Source: Mesorhizobium loti
Lineage (GTDB): Bacteria; Pseudomonadota; Alphaproteobacteria; Rhizobiales; Rhizobiaceae
Reading direction: 5' to 3'
Assembly: GCF_001510895.1 (NCBI RefSeq)
Contig: NZ_LPWA01000142.1
Span: forward strand, 1 to 64,000
DNA length: 64,000 nucleotides
The translations under genes were made by a program, and so were the position numbers. Below are positions 25,587-34,058 of this stretch, piece after piece (the stretch's first letter is position 1; each line of letters starts with the position of its first letter). A model generated the notes under the pieces. It was not told where the DNA came from, ran no database searches, and worked only from the letters and a program-made list of their open reading frames with translations.

Positions 25587-26600
25587 ATGCGGGCAAATGC
25601 ACACTCATTGGCGCGATGCGTGCGGAGGACCCCGAACACGTTTCGCCGAAACAGACATGATCGTGACGACATCGGCAGAGCGCCTCATGACAAAAACGGC
25701 AACGCCCTTCGGTTGCTGGCCTGCGCCTTGGCGGCGGCGGATTGCGGCAGTCTGCGGCAGGCTGCAACAGCGCTGAGAATCCGTGAATCCAGCGTAAGTC
25801 GCAACGTCGTTAAACTCGAACAGCTTTTGGAGATGCAGCTGTTCGAGCGCGACGTTCGCGGCGTCCGTTTGACCGAGGCAGGGCGAGCCTGGACCGACGT
25901 CGCTCGGCTACACTACGAAGGTTTGCAGGAAGTCTTTCGGAACGCCCGCAACAGTAGGGACGCAAAGACGCTCAGGATTGGGCTGTGCGCTGTGGGCGGT
26001 GGAGAATTCCTGAAGCGCCTCATCGATCGCTTCCGCAAATCATATCCAAATGTCAGTTTGGCCATTGAGGATATTCTGCGTGAACAATGCCTGACAGCCG
26101 TATGCCGTCGGCGCTTCGACATCGTCTTTGCGCCTGGATTCGGCAAAGTCACCTCTTGCTGCGCCGAGATGTTCTGGCAGGAGCGTATCTTTGTTCTAGT
26201 ACCTACTGGTCATTCCCTTGCCGAAAAGCGGGTGGTCATGTGGGCAGATCTTGCGGGGATGCAACTGCTCGTGCCGGTCGGAACCAGCGGACCGCTGCTG
26301 GATCTCCCTACCCTGGAAGGCATCGTTACCGACGGGTACCGCCCAACTGTCAACATGTGCCAAGGTGGCCAAGCGAGTGTCATCTTCAATGTGCAGCTAG
26401 GTCAAGGCATTACGCTAGCGGGTGAGAGCTTCGCGCGAAATGTCGCCATTGATGCGACGGTATGGAAACCTATTGATGGCCATAACAGTCTCTGTTCAAT
26501 CAAGGCTTTCTGGCTTGAAACGAATCCGAAACGTGCCGTTTTGCGGCTGATTGGCCTTGCCAGAAAGATGGCGAATACGATTCCGGGTCCAGCACACTAG
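25587..26600 (+). CDS. LysR-family transcriptional regulator
   Basis: A LysR protein with helix-turn-helix SLRQAATALRIRESSVSRNV and the binding-domain blocks LRIGLCAVGGGEFLKRLIDR and FDIVFAPGFGKVTSCCAE. The start is uncertain: the ATG at 25587 gives about 48 residues before the helix-turn-helix, more than usual, and no nearer ATG is in frame. It follows the methyltransferase gene by 34 bp on the same strand and is probably co-transcribed. Three regulators now surround this small cluster (LuxR, AraC, LysR). Confidence 0.75.
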   Translation: MRANAHSLARCVRRTPNTFRRNRHDRDDIGRAPHDKNGNALRLLACALAAADCGSLRQAATALRIRESSVSRNVVKLEQLLEMQLFERDVRGVRLTEAGRAWTDVARLHYEGLQEVFRNARNSRDAKTLRIGLCAVGGGEFLKRLIDRFRKSYPNVSLAIEDILREQCLTAVCRRRFDIVFAPGFGKVTSCCAEMFWQERIFVLVPTGHSLAEKRVVMWADLAGMQLLVPVGTSGPLLDLPTLEGIVTDGYRPTVNMCQGGQASVIFNVQLGQGITLAGESFARNVAIDATVWKPIDGHNSLCSIKAFWLETNPKRAVLRLIGLARKMANTIPGPAH

Positions 26601-26679
26601 CTCCTAGGTGGCCATGTCCCGATCACTTCCGCGGCTGGGATTTTCGGAGCAGGCCGGATCGGCCAGGTGCACGGCAACC

Positions 26680-26952
26680 AGCCATTTGACGTCGGATCCT
26701 CAACGAGCGAAAATGCGCGTTCTTAGCCCCCAAATTCTCGATGACCTCGAGAAGATGGCTGATGGATCGCGCCAGACGATCGAGTTGCACGACGACGAGT
26801 GTGTCGTCAGCGCCTATCTTACGGAGCAGCTTGGAGAGGGCAGGTCGGAGCCGTGCTCCTGGATGATTGTCTCGCAGCCGGCCGAACGCAGTTCCGTCTC
26901 CTGTGTTGCGGTCGCCTGTTCGTCAGTAGAACGCGTGCACAGCCGATCAACT
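26680..26952 (-). pseudogene. Tn3-type serine resolvase, frameshifted remnant
   Basis: Reading the minus strand from 26952 gives LIGCARV, then after a frame change TDEQATATQETELRSAGCE and IIQEHGS, and after another DDTLVVVQLDRLARSISHLL followed by EVIENLGAKNAHFRSL. This is the resolvase N-terminal catalytic domain (usual form GYARVSTDxQ ... LDRLxRS). The catalytic Ser region is broken by the first frame change and the C-terminal part is gone. It marks a decayed transposon. Confidence 0.7.
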
Positions 26953-26985
26953 GGACTAACCGGGGTTGAAAATTGACCTTCTATG

Positions 26986-27011
26986 TAATACCTGTTTAGA
27001 GTACGGTATTA
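26986..27011. promoter_or_regulatory. Inverted repeat at vapB promoter, likely operator
   Basis: TAATACC (26986-26992) and GGTATTA (27005-27011) are exact reverse complements, 12 bp apart, ending 13 bp before the vapB start. VapB/AbrB antitoxins normally repress their own operon from such a site, so this is the likely operator and promoter. Confidence 0.6.
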
Positions 27012-27024
27012 CCAAGGAGCAGCC

Positions 27025-27258
27025 ATGAGCACCACCGTCACAGCCAAGGGACAGGTGACCATCCCGAAGCCGGTTCGTGATCTTCTCGGCATCGTTCCTG
27101 GGAGCAAGGTCGATTTCCGTCGCGCCGCCGATGGCAGCGTGGTGCTTGCGCGCGCCGACAAGAAGCAGCCGGCGAGCCGCCTTGCCAGATTGCGTGGCCA
27201 TGCCGGTAAGGGGCTCGATACCGACGCCATCATGGCGCTGACCCGTGGTGAATCGTGA
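27025..27258 (+). CDS. vapB: AbrB-type antitoxin VapB
   Basis: A 77-residue antitoxin. The N-terminal swapped-hairpin domain (TTVTAKGQVTIPKPVRDLLG, then VPGSKVDFRR) is the SpoVT/AbrB fold that binds DNA; the C-terminal tail (KGLDTDAIMALTRGES) would wrap and block the toxin. A GGAGC site precedes the ATG. Its stop overlaps the toxin start (GTGA), so the pair is translationally coupled. Confidence 0.88.
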   Translation: MSTTVTAKGQVTIPKPVRDLLGIVPGSKVDFRRAADGSVVLARADKKQPASRLARLRGHAGKGLDTDAIMALTRGES

Positions 27259-27659
27259 CGCTTGTCGACACCAACGTCCTCCTCGATCTCGTCACCGACG
27301 ATCCGAAATGGGCGGATTGGTCACTTTCCCAGCTCGAAGCCGCGAGCCTAGACGGGCCTTTGCTGATCAATGACGCGGTTTATGCCGAGCTTGCTGTCCG
27401 GTATGAACGCATCGAGCACCTCGAGGCGTTTGTCGGCGGAGCGGGGCTCGAAATGACGTCGATGCCGCGGGCGGCCCTGTTTCTGGCGGGCAAGGTCTTT
27501 GCACTCTATCGGCGGGCCGGTGGATCGAGGACCGGCGTGCTACCTGACTTCTTCATTGGTGCGCATGCGGCTGTTGCCCAGCTGCCGCTGCTCACGCGCG
27601 ATGTGAGGCGCTACCGGACGTACTTTCCGTCATTGAAACTGATTGCGCCGACTATGTGA
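27255..27659 (+). CDS. vapC: PIN-domain toxin VapC
   Basis: A 134-residue PIN-domain RNase. The acidic metal site is visible in MTLVDTNVLLDLV (Asp near residue 5), AVYAELAVRYER (Glu) and GVLPDFFIGAHA (Asp), followed by LLTRDVRRYRTYFP. It starts with GTG inside the vapB stop. VapC toxins cut tRNA or rRNA sites when the antitoxin is lost. Here the module lies next to an integrase, so it may stabilise the island. Confidence 0.88.
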   Translation: MTLVDTNVLLDLVTDDPKWADWSLSQLEAASLDGPLLINDAVYAELAVRYERIEHLEAFVGGAGLEMTSMPRAALFLAGKVFALYRRAGGSRTGVLPDFFIGAHAAVAQLPLLTRDVRRYRTYFPSLKLIAPTM

Positions 27660-27993
27660 GCCGCCGCAGATCGCATTTCCTCCAGAGGAGGCCGTAAGAG
27701 ACAGTTTCATGCACTGTCTGGAGCTTTTCGCCAACGAGTCCAGCCGCACTTGGCGCAATATCTAAAGCGACTGTCGGAAGACGACGGATCAGCCAGCGCG
27801 GTAGCGTCGGCGCATTGGGACCAAGCGACAGAAAACGCCAGACCTGTCCTGCATGCGCGGGTCTGTCATCGCGCCAGAAGGACTGGCAGTGTCGGCCGCT
27901 CGAGAAAAGATCTGGTGACACCGCCAAGGATGCGCTCGCGCAGGCGTGAATGCCCGTCCCGACGGGCAGCCGGCAAAAGCCCGGCATTTCTTG
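27660..27993. other. Spacer between vapC and integrase
   Basis: The region lies between converging genes. A minus-strand frame runs through it, but it has no family features and no good start. No terminator or attachment-site repeat was seen. Confidence 0.4.
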
Positions 27994-29304
27994 TCATGCC
28001 TGGCGGCTTCTGTTCAGCTGTGGCGAGTGGCGGGAGCGGTCGCCTTCTGTCCCTCCCGCCATTCTCACGACGTATTTTGGGAGGCTTCGCGCGCGCGCCT
28101 TGGACACGATCGCTTCGGCGGCATCTGCCTGGAAGTCAGGGTGATGGTGGCCATAGGTCTGGATCAGCATCTCGACGGTCATCCCGAGGAAGCCGGCGGC
28201 CGCCCAGGGATCGGAACCCTGTTGCATCAGCCAAGTAGCTGCCGTGTGGCGGAATACATGCGGGGTCACGTCCGTGCGGAATACACGCTTGAGGCTGCCG
28301 TTGGGCGCTACGACATTGTCGTACCAGCCAAGCCCAGCAGCCTCGACCACCGAGCGGAAAGCTTTCTTGATCGACTGGGCGGGCTTGCCGTTCCACTCCA
28401 CGACGTAGTCATGGGCGATCATCCGGCCGATGTTTGCGCTTTTGCCGCGCCCCCTGGTCTTGATCTCCAGCGGCGTGAGCGCCCATCGCCGTAGATGGGC
28501 AAGCAGGCGATCAGGCAGGCGCATCGGCGGCTGGCGTTTCTTCGTCTCGAGGCGACCAACTACACGACGATAGAAAACGCCGCGTTCGAGATCGACATGG
28601 CCTGCTCCGTCGGTCGGTCGGATGGCGGCGCCACAGATCGCAGCCGAACGAGTGCCGGTATACAGAGCGACGAGGATGAAGCGCGCGACGTGGCGTCCCG
28701 TGCGACGGTCGCTAGGCTGCCCTTTCCAGGACTGGCGCATGCGCCAAGCAGCGCGAAGCAATGCTGCGGCCTCGTCACGGGTCAGCCAGCGGTCCCTTGG
28801 CGCGGACTTCGGTGGCAGCAAGATCGGCGGCGCCGAGGTTACATAGCCTTCTCGATGATAGTGGTTCAGCGCTGCGCGCAGATCCTCCAGTTGCCGCCTG
28901 GCGGCGGCACCGCCGCCGTGCGCTTTGCCATAGTCGCGGCAGATCTTACCGTCGATGTCGCCAATCATCATGTCGCCGAACCAGTTCAGCACCGCGACCA
29001 TACGACTAGCGGTTTCTTTCGGCTTGGCGTGGCCGGACGCGACGTCTGTCAGGTAGACGCTGACGGCGTCAGCTATCGGCACGGCTGTCGGATCACGACC
29101 GCGCGAGCGGACCGGCCGGTATTTTTCGACGATGTATTGGGCGAGCCGTTTCTCAGCGCGTTCGCGGTCGCCAGTGCTACCGCAAGCGCTGATGAAGGTT
29201 GCGCCGTCGCGGATGAACCAGCCGGCCCGGCTTCGCAGGGCTCCGTCCTGCTTTCTACTTTCATCGCGCCAGACAAGGCGTGACCCTTTCGAAGTCCTCG
29301 ACAT
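27994..29304 (-). CDS. Tyrosine-type integrase of a genomic island
   Basis: A 436-residue integrase. The SAM-like DNA-binding domain spans about residues 70-165 and the catalytic domain about 185-400. Catalytic residues are visible: Arg in YTGTRSAAI, Lys in LETKKRQPP, His-x-x-Arg in TPHVFRHTAATW, and the Tyr nucleophile in LIQTYGHHHPDF. The usual third-position His of the GH motif is replaced (FLGMTVE). The frame is intact. With the conjugation remnant at the left end and a tRNA gene 2.2 kb to the right, it probably inserted this accessory region. Confidence 0.85.
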   Translation of the reverse strand: MSRTSKGSRLVWRDESRKQDGALRSRAGWFIRDGATFISACGSTGDRERAEKRLAQYIVEKYRPVRSRGRDPTAVPIADAVSVYLTDVASGHAKPKETASRMVAVLNWFGDMMIGDIDGKICRDYGKAHGGGAAARRQLEDLRAALNHYHREGYVTSAPPILLPPKSAPRDRWLTRDEAAALLRAAWRMRQSWKGQPSDRRTGRHVARFILVALYTGTRSAAICGAAIRPTDGAGHVDLERGVFYRRVVGRLETKKRQPPMRLPDRLLAHLRRWALTPLEIKTRGRGKSANIGRMIAHDYVVEWNGKPAQSIKKAFRSVVEAAGLGWYDNVVAPNGSLKRVFRTDVTPHVFRHTAATWLMQQGSDPWAAAGFLGMTVEMLIQTYGHHHPDFQADAAEAIVSKARARSLPKYVVRMAGGTEGDRSRHSPQLNRSRQA

Positions 29305-29515
29305 CGTTTCCTCTTATCGTGTGGGCTCAAAGTAAGATTTTAGTGAAAGCGGATAGATGTCAAATTTGGTGGAAATATAACTATCAAGATAGATACGGGC
29401 ACGAATAACTCAATAGGTCGCGTGAGATTTTCTTTGGAAAAATATAATTTTTGAGTTGAATACGAAAGCCAATAACACGATGGGTCGAACGAGATTTTTG
29501 GCGGAGAATATTCGG

Positions 29516-29735
29516 ATGACGGAGGCCGAGGGGAACGGCTGGTCGGCGGGCTCCTCTCAAGGCCAAGCTGAAGCTGCAGAACCTGAGCTATGCCGATCTG
29601 GCTGATAGCTGGCCGCAATCGGGGCCGGGGAGAAGGACATCAGCAACAAGCTTTCACGCGGCCGCCGTATTCTTCGTCCAGCGCCTCAAGGCGATAGGGT
29701 CACAAAGAGTGAAGTTCGACAAATTTTGCGAGAAG
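29516..29735 (+). pseudogene. DUF6471-like protein, frameshifted
   Basis: Three frames in turn give MTEAEGN, then KAKLKLQNLSYADLAD, AIGAGEKDISNKLSRG and AAVFFVQRLKAIGSQRVKF. In order these match the small DUF6471 family (ALLKAxLKRxxLTYAxLAExL ... ISNKLSRGxFSAAFFLQCLxAIG). At least two frameshifts break it. The family is common on rhizobial islands and resembles a helix-turn-helix. The function is unknown. Confidence 0.55.
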
Positions 29736-30039
29736 GTCGCGCCTGCGCCTCGTCCACGCCGCGACGCTGAAGAAGAGGTCGCACGCCACTAGCACTTTTC
29801 CGATCCGGTTCCGCCTCAGGCTTAGGGGCTGGCGGGTAGCTTCCCGCGCCATCGCTCATGCTCGACGATGGCGAGATCGAACGGCGTGTCCGTCTGCTGC
29901 GCCCGATGGAGCAACACCTCGCCTCCATCCACATGATGAAAGAGAGCCATTGGGAGCGAGCCGATCGCGACACCTTTGCGAATGCCTGGAATGCCGAGGT
30001 CGCCAACGTCCCGGCATTCTCCGACTCCACTATCCACGT
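29736..30039. other. Stretch without a supported gene
   Basis: Open frames on both strands overlap and match no family. The region lies between two gene relics and is probably decayed DNA. Confidence 0.35.
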
Positions 30040-30240
30040 CGTGGCTGGTTTTCTTGCATGCCGGGATCGGGACTGGCGAGACCGATGCGGCCAAGCCTGG
30101 TTGCGCCAAACTGGGCGGCCGCGAGGTCTCGCTGCTCGCGTTCGACGCAGGCCCCGGCCCATCCAGCATTTATGCCGAGGACGGGTCGGCCTCCCGGCCG
30201 GCGGTGGAGCCTGAAATTCAGCGGTTGAGCGTCAAATCAT
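30040..30240 (+). pseudogene. CapA-family gene fragment
   Basis: The plus frame reads FLHAGIGTGETDAAKPG, then LGGREVSLLAFDAGPGPSSI and YAEDGSASRPAVEPEIQRL. The intact CapA gene at 4805-6106 has the equivalent FLHAGIGINETHAAKLG, VSLLAVDAGPGPANMYA and ASRPARPGVNRL in the same order. Both ends of the gene are missing. The differences show an old paralog or a homolog from another source, not a fresh copy. Confidence 0.65.
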
Positions 30241-30409
30241 TCAGTAATATCAATCAATTAACTATGAATGGTAGTGGAGGTTCGCTACCGCCGATCCCCT
30301 CCAGGCCGGAAGAGCACGTATCTACTCTCGATTTGAGTGCGTTCGGGCCGCCGCCTTCTGATCATCCTGCAATTTGAGAGGCTTCTTAAGTACCTCATAG
30401 TTCCGACGC

Positions 30410-30530
30410 TCAAGCGAATAGGCCCGCTACGATTTCAGAGCGCAACATTTGCTCGGTCCCCTGCCAGATCATGGTGATGGCCACGTAAGCTATCAGTGCC
30501 ACACCCCCATAGGCGAAAAACAATTGAGTG
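30410..30530 (-). pseudogene. Fragment of a TerC/YjbE-like membrane protein C-terminus
   Basis: The minus frame between a TAG and the TGA at 30410-30412 reads QLFFAYGGVALIAYVAITMI, then WQGTEQMLRSEIVAGLFA. The final helix followed by W-x-G resembles the end of TerC-family membrane proteins (VALHMIWEG). It is too short to be certain. Confidence 0.35.
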
Positions 30531-30586
30531 GGCTACGTTGATGGCGGAAACAATCGCCGCCGCATCATCAACCATGACCGGGTTAA

Positions 30587-30614
30587 AAAGATCGGGGCGG
30601 AGGCCCCGATCTTT
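30587..30614 (-). terminator. Intrinsic terminator of the phasin gene
   Basis: A perfect 12-bp stem (AAAGATCGGGGC at 30587-30598, GCCCCGATCTTT at 30603-30614) has a 4-nt loop. On the minus strand it ends in a T-run (CTTTTTAA). It lies 39 bp past the phasin stop codon. Confidence 0.88.
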
Positions 30615-30652
30615 CCCATGCAGATTTGCACGTATTCCGGTCGCTTGAACGA

Positions 30653-31108
30653 TCAGGCGGCCTTCAGATTCTTCAGCGCCTTCTCGAAGGCGTCTTTGAC
30701 CGGCTTCGAAACATCGGTCGCCGCCTTGGTAGTGAGTTCCTGGATTTCCTTGGCTTGCTCGACGCCCATATCGACTCGCTTGCGCAGGAAGGCGGTCTGC
30801 AAATCAAAAACGTCTGACAGAGACTTCGCGCGGACCAGGGCCTCGAGGTGCGAGAAGTCTGCTTCGGCATTGGCGCGCAATGCCGCGATTATCTTCAGCG
30901 ACAGCTCGTTGCCGACCGACTTCGCGGTTTCGGCGGTCGACTCGAGCGCCTTTTGCGCGTCTTCAGCGCCCGATTGGAATTTGGCGAGAGCTTCTTTCGA
31001 TTGCTCGACGCTCTTTTCGGCGACAGCGCGAAGCTGGTCGGTGGCCTTTCCAAGGCTGGCTGCCGAAAATTCGGCTGGATCGGTGGCCTTGTCGGTGGTC
31101 TTGGACAT
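30653..31108 (-). CDS. Phasin family protein (polyhydroxyalkanoate granule-associated)
   Basis: A 151-residue, fully helical, Ala/Lys/Glu-rich protein of the phasin_2 type (ATDQLRAVAEKSVEQSKEAL, SHLEALVRAKSLSDVFDLQT, ELTTKAATDVSKPVKDAFEK). The start at 31108 has an excellent AGGGATAAGGA site. Phasins coat polyhydroxyalkanoate granules and control their number and size. It is a single-gene unit with its own terminator at 30587-30614. An inverted repeat lies 76 bp before the start and may be a PhaR-type operator. Confidence 0.85.
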   Translation of the reverse strand: MSKTTDKATDPAEFSAASLGKATDQLRAVAEKSVEQSKEALAKFQSGAEDAQKALESTAETAKSVGNELSLKIIAALRANAEADFSHLEALVRAKSLSDVFDLQTAFLRKRVDMGVEQAKEIQELTTKAATDVSKPVKDAFEKALKNLKAA

Positions 31109-31492
31109 TTCCTTATCCCTCTTTTGACGATGGTGTCTCGCCCCCCGCACGGAATATTGAGGCCGCTATGTGACAGTACTATTGCACTGCAGCATTTTTG
31201 TTGCAGTGCGTCATGCGGCGCTCATTCGGCGCTCCCCGCCGGGGGGCGTCGGCCCGCGTCGCGCCGTTGGCAGCGCAAATGGCGGTCGCGTGCATCAAGG
31301 CACGCGACGCCAGCAGGGTCGATTTTTGCTTAGCAGCCGATCTTTTGTCTACAGCGCATCAGCGACGACGATGTTGAGGACGAGGCTCGAACGGACAGCG
31401 GTAGGCATGCTCGCAAGCATCTTCGACGCATCGTTTCTGTGGGGATATCTGTGGGGTGGCGGAATGGGTCGCAGCTAACCCATTGTTTTTTC
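31109..31492. other. Phasin promoter region and spacer to tRNA-Pro
   Basis: No gene is supported here. The region contains the phasin promoter side with the inverted repeat at 31184-31209, then GC-rich sequence without clear structure up to the 3' end of the tRNA. Confidence 0.45.
31184..31209. promoter_or_regulatory. Inverted repeat upstream of phasin, candidate PhaR site
   Basis: GCACTGCA (31184-31191) and TGCAGTGC (31202-31209) are exact reverse complements 10 bp apart, with a T-run between. PhaR repressors are known to bind CTGC/GCAG-rich sites before phasin genes. The regulator itself is not in this window. Confidence 0.4.
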
Positions 31493-31569
31493 TGGTCGGA
31501 GTGGCAGGATTTGAACCTGCGACCCCATCGTCCCGAACGATGTGCGCTACCAGACTGCGCTACACTCCG
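31493..31569 (-). tRNA. tRNA-Pro (anticodon CGG)
   Basis: On the minus strand a 77-nt cloverleaf can be folded: acceptor CGGAGTG paired with CACTCCG, D arm with GGTAGCGC, anticodon stem CATCG/CGATG around loop TTCGGGA (anticodon CGG), and T arm GGTTCAAATCC. The ACCA 3' end is encoded (31493-31496). The gene faces left with its 3' end, the orientation expected for a tRNA used as an island attachment site, but no second copy of its 3' end was noticed in the window. Confidence 0.93.
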
Positions 31570-31804
31570 TGACCAGACGGCGGGCTTATAGCCGCCACTT
31601 TCCGATCCTGCAAGCGGCAATGGTTGCACTAGTGTCGCATTTCGTCGCTTTCGCGAAAGCTGTCCCAGCCCGGCGTCGAAACCATGCCCGGAGTTTGGCC
31701 CAACGGCTTCGCTCCATATCGCGGCCCGCGCGGATTTCGAATCGGGTAAATACCACCTGGAAGCAGGTATGCTATCTATCGGCCAACTTCCGAGCGAGAC
31801 CCGA

Positions 31805-34042
31805 ATGAGCCAGCGCATCGTCAGTTTCGTCATGAGCGGCGGCATCGGCTCGCGGCTCTGGCCGCTGTCGCGCGAAGACAATCCCAAACAGTTCCACGAT
31901 TTTTCCGGCGACGGCTCGATGCTGGCCAAGACCTTGCGCCGGCTGGCGTCCCGGCCGGAAGGGCAGACGCCTATTTTTCTCATCGCGTCGGAACGTCATG
32001 CCGAGCGTGTCCATGCCGACTTGGCCGGTCTCGACCTTGCAGGCGGCGGCCCGCTGTTCGAGCCGACCGGGCGCAACACCGCGGCCGCGATCGCGCTGGC
32101 CAGCCTGCGCACGCTCTCCGAATATGGCGACGAGCTGGTCCTCGTGGTGCCCTCCGACCACGAGATCTCCACCGCGCCCCAGTTCTGGCAGAGCATCGAG
32201 GCGGGCGCTGCGGCGGCGAGTGCCGGGCGCCTGGTGGTGTTCGGCATCAAGCCAACCCAGCCCGAGACCGGCTATGGCTATATCGAAGTCGCGGCCGACC
32301 GGGACGCTGTGTTCGACGTCTCGCGCTTCGTCGAGAAGCCTGATCTCGCCACCGCGCAGACCTATCTCGATGCCGGCAATTTTTACTGGAACACCGGCAT
32401 CTTTCTGTTTCGCGCCGGCGCCATGCGCGACGCCTTCGCGGCTTTTGCGCCCGATATCTGGCAAGCGACGGAAGCCGCCTATCACGCGGCGACCAGCGAC
32501 CTTTCCGGCCTCTATATGCCGCTGGAGCTCTACGCGGCCATCCCCTCGACCTCGATTGACTACGCCATCATGGAGCGCGCCAGGGACATCGCCATGGTGC
32601 CTGCCGGCTTCCGCTGGAACGACCTCGGCTCCTGGCAGTCGCTGCTTGATGTCGGCCCGTCCGACAGGCAAGGCAACGTCATCCTCGGCGATGTCGTCGC
32701 CATCGATTGCGAGAACTCCTACATCCGTGGCGACGGTCGTCTGCTTTCGGCGATCGGCATGAAGGATGTGGCGATCGTCTCCACCGCCGACGCCACTTTC
32801 ATCGCGCCGGTCAGCCACAGCCAGCACGTCAAGAAGATCGTCGAGCAGCTGGAGAAATCCGGTCGCCTGGAGACCAGGTTCACGCCGGCGCCTGACCGGG
32901 TGATCGAGAGCGGCGCCTGGCGGCGGCGTGTGCATCATTGGCTCTTCGACGAGACGCTGCCGCTATGGTCGACATCAGGCGTCGACGAGCGCCATGGCGG
33001 CTTTCACGAGGCGCTGGGCTTCGACGCCTCACCGCTGATGAAGCCGAAGCGCATGCGCACGCAAGCCCGCCAGGTCTATGCCTTCGCAGTCGCCAAGGAG
33101 CGCGGCTGGACCGGCCCGGCCGACCGGCTGATCGCGCACGGCATCGAGTTCATGGCGGGTCGGGGCCGAACCGCCAGAGGCGGCTGGGTGCGCACGCTCA
33201 ACGTCGACGGCTCCGTCGCCGATCCGGTCGAGGACGCCTACGACCATTCCTGTGTGCTGCTAGCGCTGGCGCACGCCCATATGTCCGGCCACGCGGAAGC
33301 TTTGCGGCTAGGGGAGGAAACCTTTGCGTTCCTCGATGCCCATCTCGAGGACAGCCGCATGACCGGCTTCCTCGAGACGTCGGACGGCGCGGGTGAGCGC
33401 CGGTCCAATCCCCACATGCATCTGCTCGAGGCCTTTCTCGCCTGGCATCAGGCGACCGGGGAGCGCGCCTATCTGCGCCGCGCCGCGCGCATCATCGACC
33501 TCTTTCGCAGCCATTTCTTCGATTCCGAAAGCTGGACGCTGGGCGAATATTTCGACGACGGCTGGAAGCCCGTGGCAGGCGAGAAGGGCGCCTGGACCGA
33601 GCCCGGCCACCACTTCGAATGGGCCTCGCTGCTCGTCGATTTCGCCGGCCGCAGCGGCCAGACCGATCTGACTGTCTTTGCCCGCAAGCTCTATGCCTCG
33701 GCCGTCGCCAACGGCCTCAACCGCGCCACCGGCCTTTCCTACGGCGCCGTCTCGCGCCAGGGCCTGCCGCTCGATACGGTCTCGCGCAGCTGGCCGCAAG
33801 CCGAAGCCGTGAAGGCGGCGATCGCGCTCGATGGTACGGGCGGGCCAGACCTCAAGCCCGAGATCGAGGCGCGCGTCGGCCGCTTGTTCCGCTGGCACAT
33901 CGATCCGGCGCCGCTCGGCCTCTGGGTCGACCGCATCGACGAGCGCGGCCGCTCGCTGGCGGCGGACGTGCCGGCGAGCATCTTCTACCATCTGGTCTAT
34001 GCGCTGACGCAGTATCTGGACGGGACCGCGGGGGAGGGGTGA
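31805..34042 (+). CDS. Fused mannose-1-phosphate guanylyltransferase / AGE-family isomerase
   Basis: A 745-residue two-domain enzyme; the start at 31805 precedes MSQRIVSFVMSGGIGSRLWP. Residues 5-280 form the GDP-mannose pyrophosphorylase domain (signature SGGIGSRLWPLSRE...PKQF, then VPSDHEI and VEKPDLATA). Residues about 370-745 form an AGE-type (alpha/alpha)6 barrel (ERHGGFHEALGFDA, HMHLLEAFLAWHQATGE, WTEPGHHFEWASLL) as in mannose isomerases. The usual type II enzymes carry a cupin isomerase instead. It would turn fructose-6-P or mannose-1-P toward GDP-mannose for surface polysaccharides. Exact isomerase substrate is unproven. Confidence 0.88.
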   Translation: MSQRIVSFVMSGGIGSRLWPLSREDNPKQFHDFSGDGSMLAKTLRRLASRPEGQTPIFLIASERHAERVHADLAGLDLAGGGPLFEPTGRNTAAAIALASLRTLSEYGDELVLVVPSDHEISTAPQFWQSIEAGAAAASAGRLVVFGIKPTQPETGYGYIEVAADRDAVFDVSRFVEKPDLATAQTYLDAGNFYWNTGIFLFRAGAMRDAFAAFAPDIWQATEAAYHAATSDLSGLYMPLELYAAIPSTSIDYAIMERARDIAMVPAGFRWNDLGSWQSLLDVGPSDRQGNVILGDVVAIDCENSYIRGDGRLLSAIGMKDVAIVSTADATFIAPVSHSQHVKKIVEQLEKSGRLETRFTPAPDRVIESGAWRRRVHHWLFDETLPLWSTSGVDERHGGFHEALGFDASPLMKPKRMRTQARQVYAFAVAKERGWTGPADRLIAHGIEFMAGRGRTARGGWVRTLNVDGSVADPVEDAYDHSCVLLALAHAHMSGHAEALRLGEETFAFLDAHLEDSRMTGFLETSDGAGERRSNPHMHLLEAFLAWHQATGERAYLRRAARIIDLFRSHFFDSESWTLGEYFDDGWKPVAGEKGAWTEPGHHFEWASLLVDFAGRSGQTDLTVFARKLYASAVANGLNRATGLSYGAVSRQGLPLDTVSRSWPQAEAVKAAIALDGTGGPDLKPEIEARVGRLFRWHIDPAPLGLWVDRIDERGRSLAADVPASIFYHLVYALTQYLDGTAGEG

Positions 34043-34058
34043 GGCGGCGCCAGCACAA

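Noticed and set aside
26608..26976. 122-codon plus-strand frame
   Set aside because: The minus strand here carries the resolvase relic; the plus frame has no recognisable features.
27652..27987. 111-codon minus-strand frame between vapC and integrase
   Set aside because: No good start, no family features and it ends inside the vapC stop.
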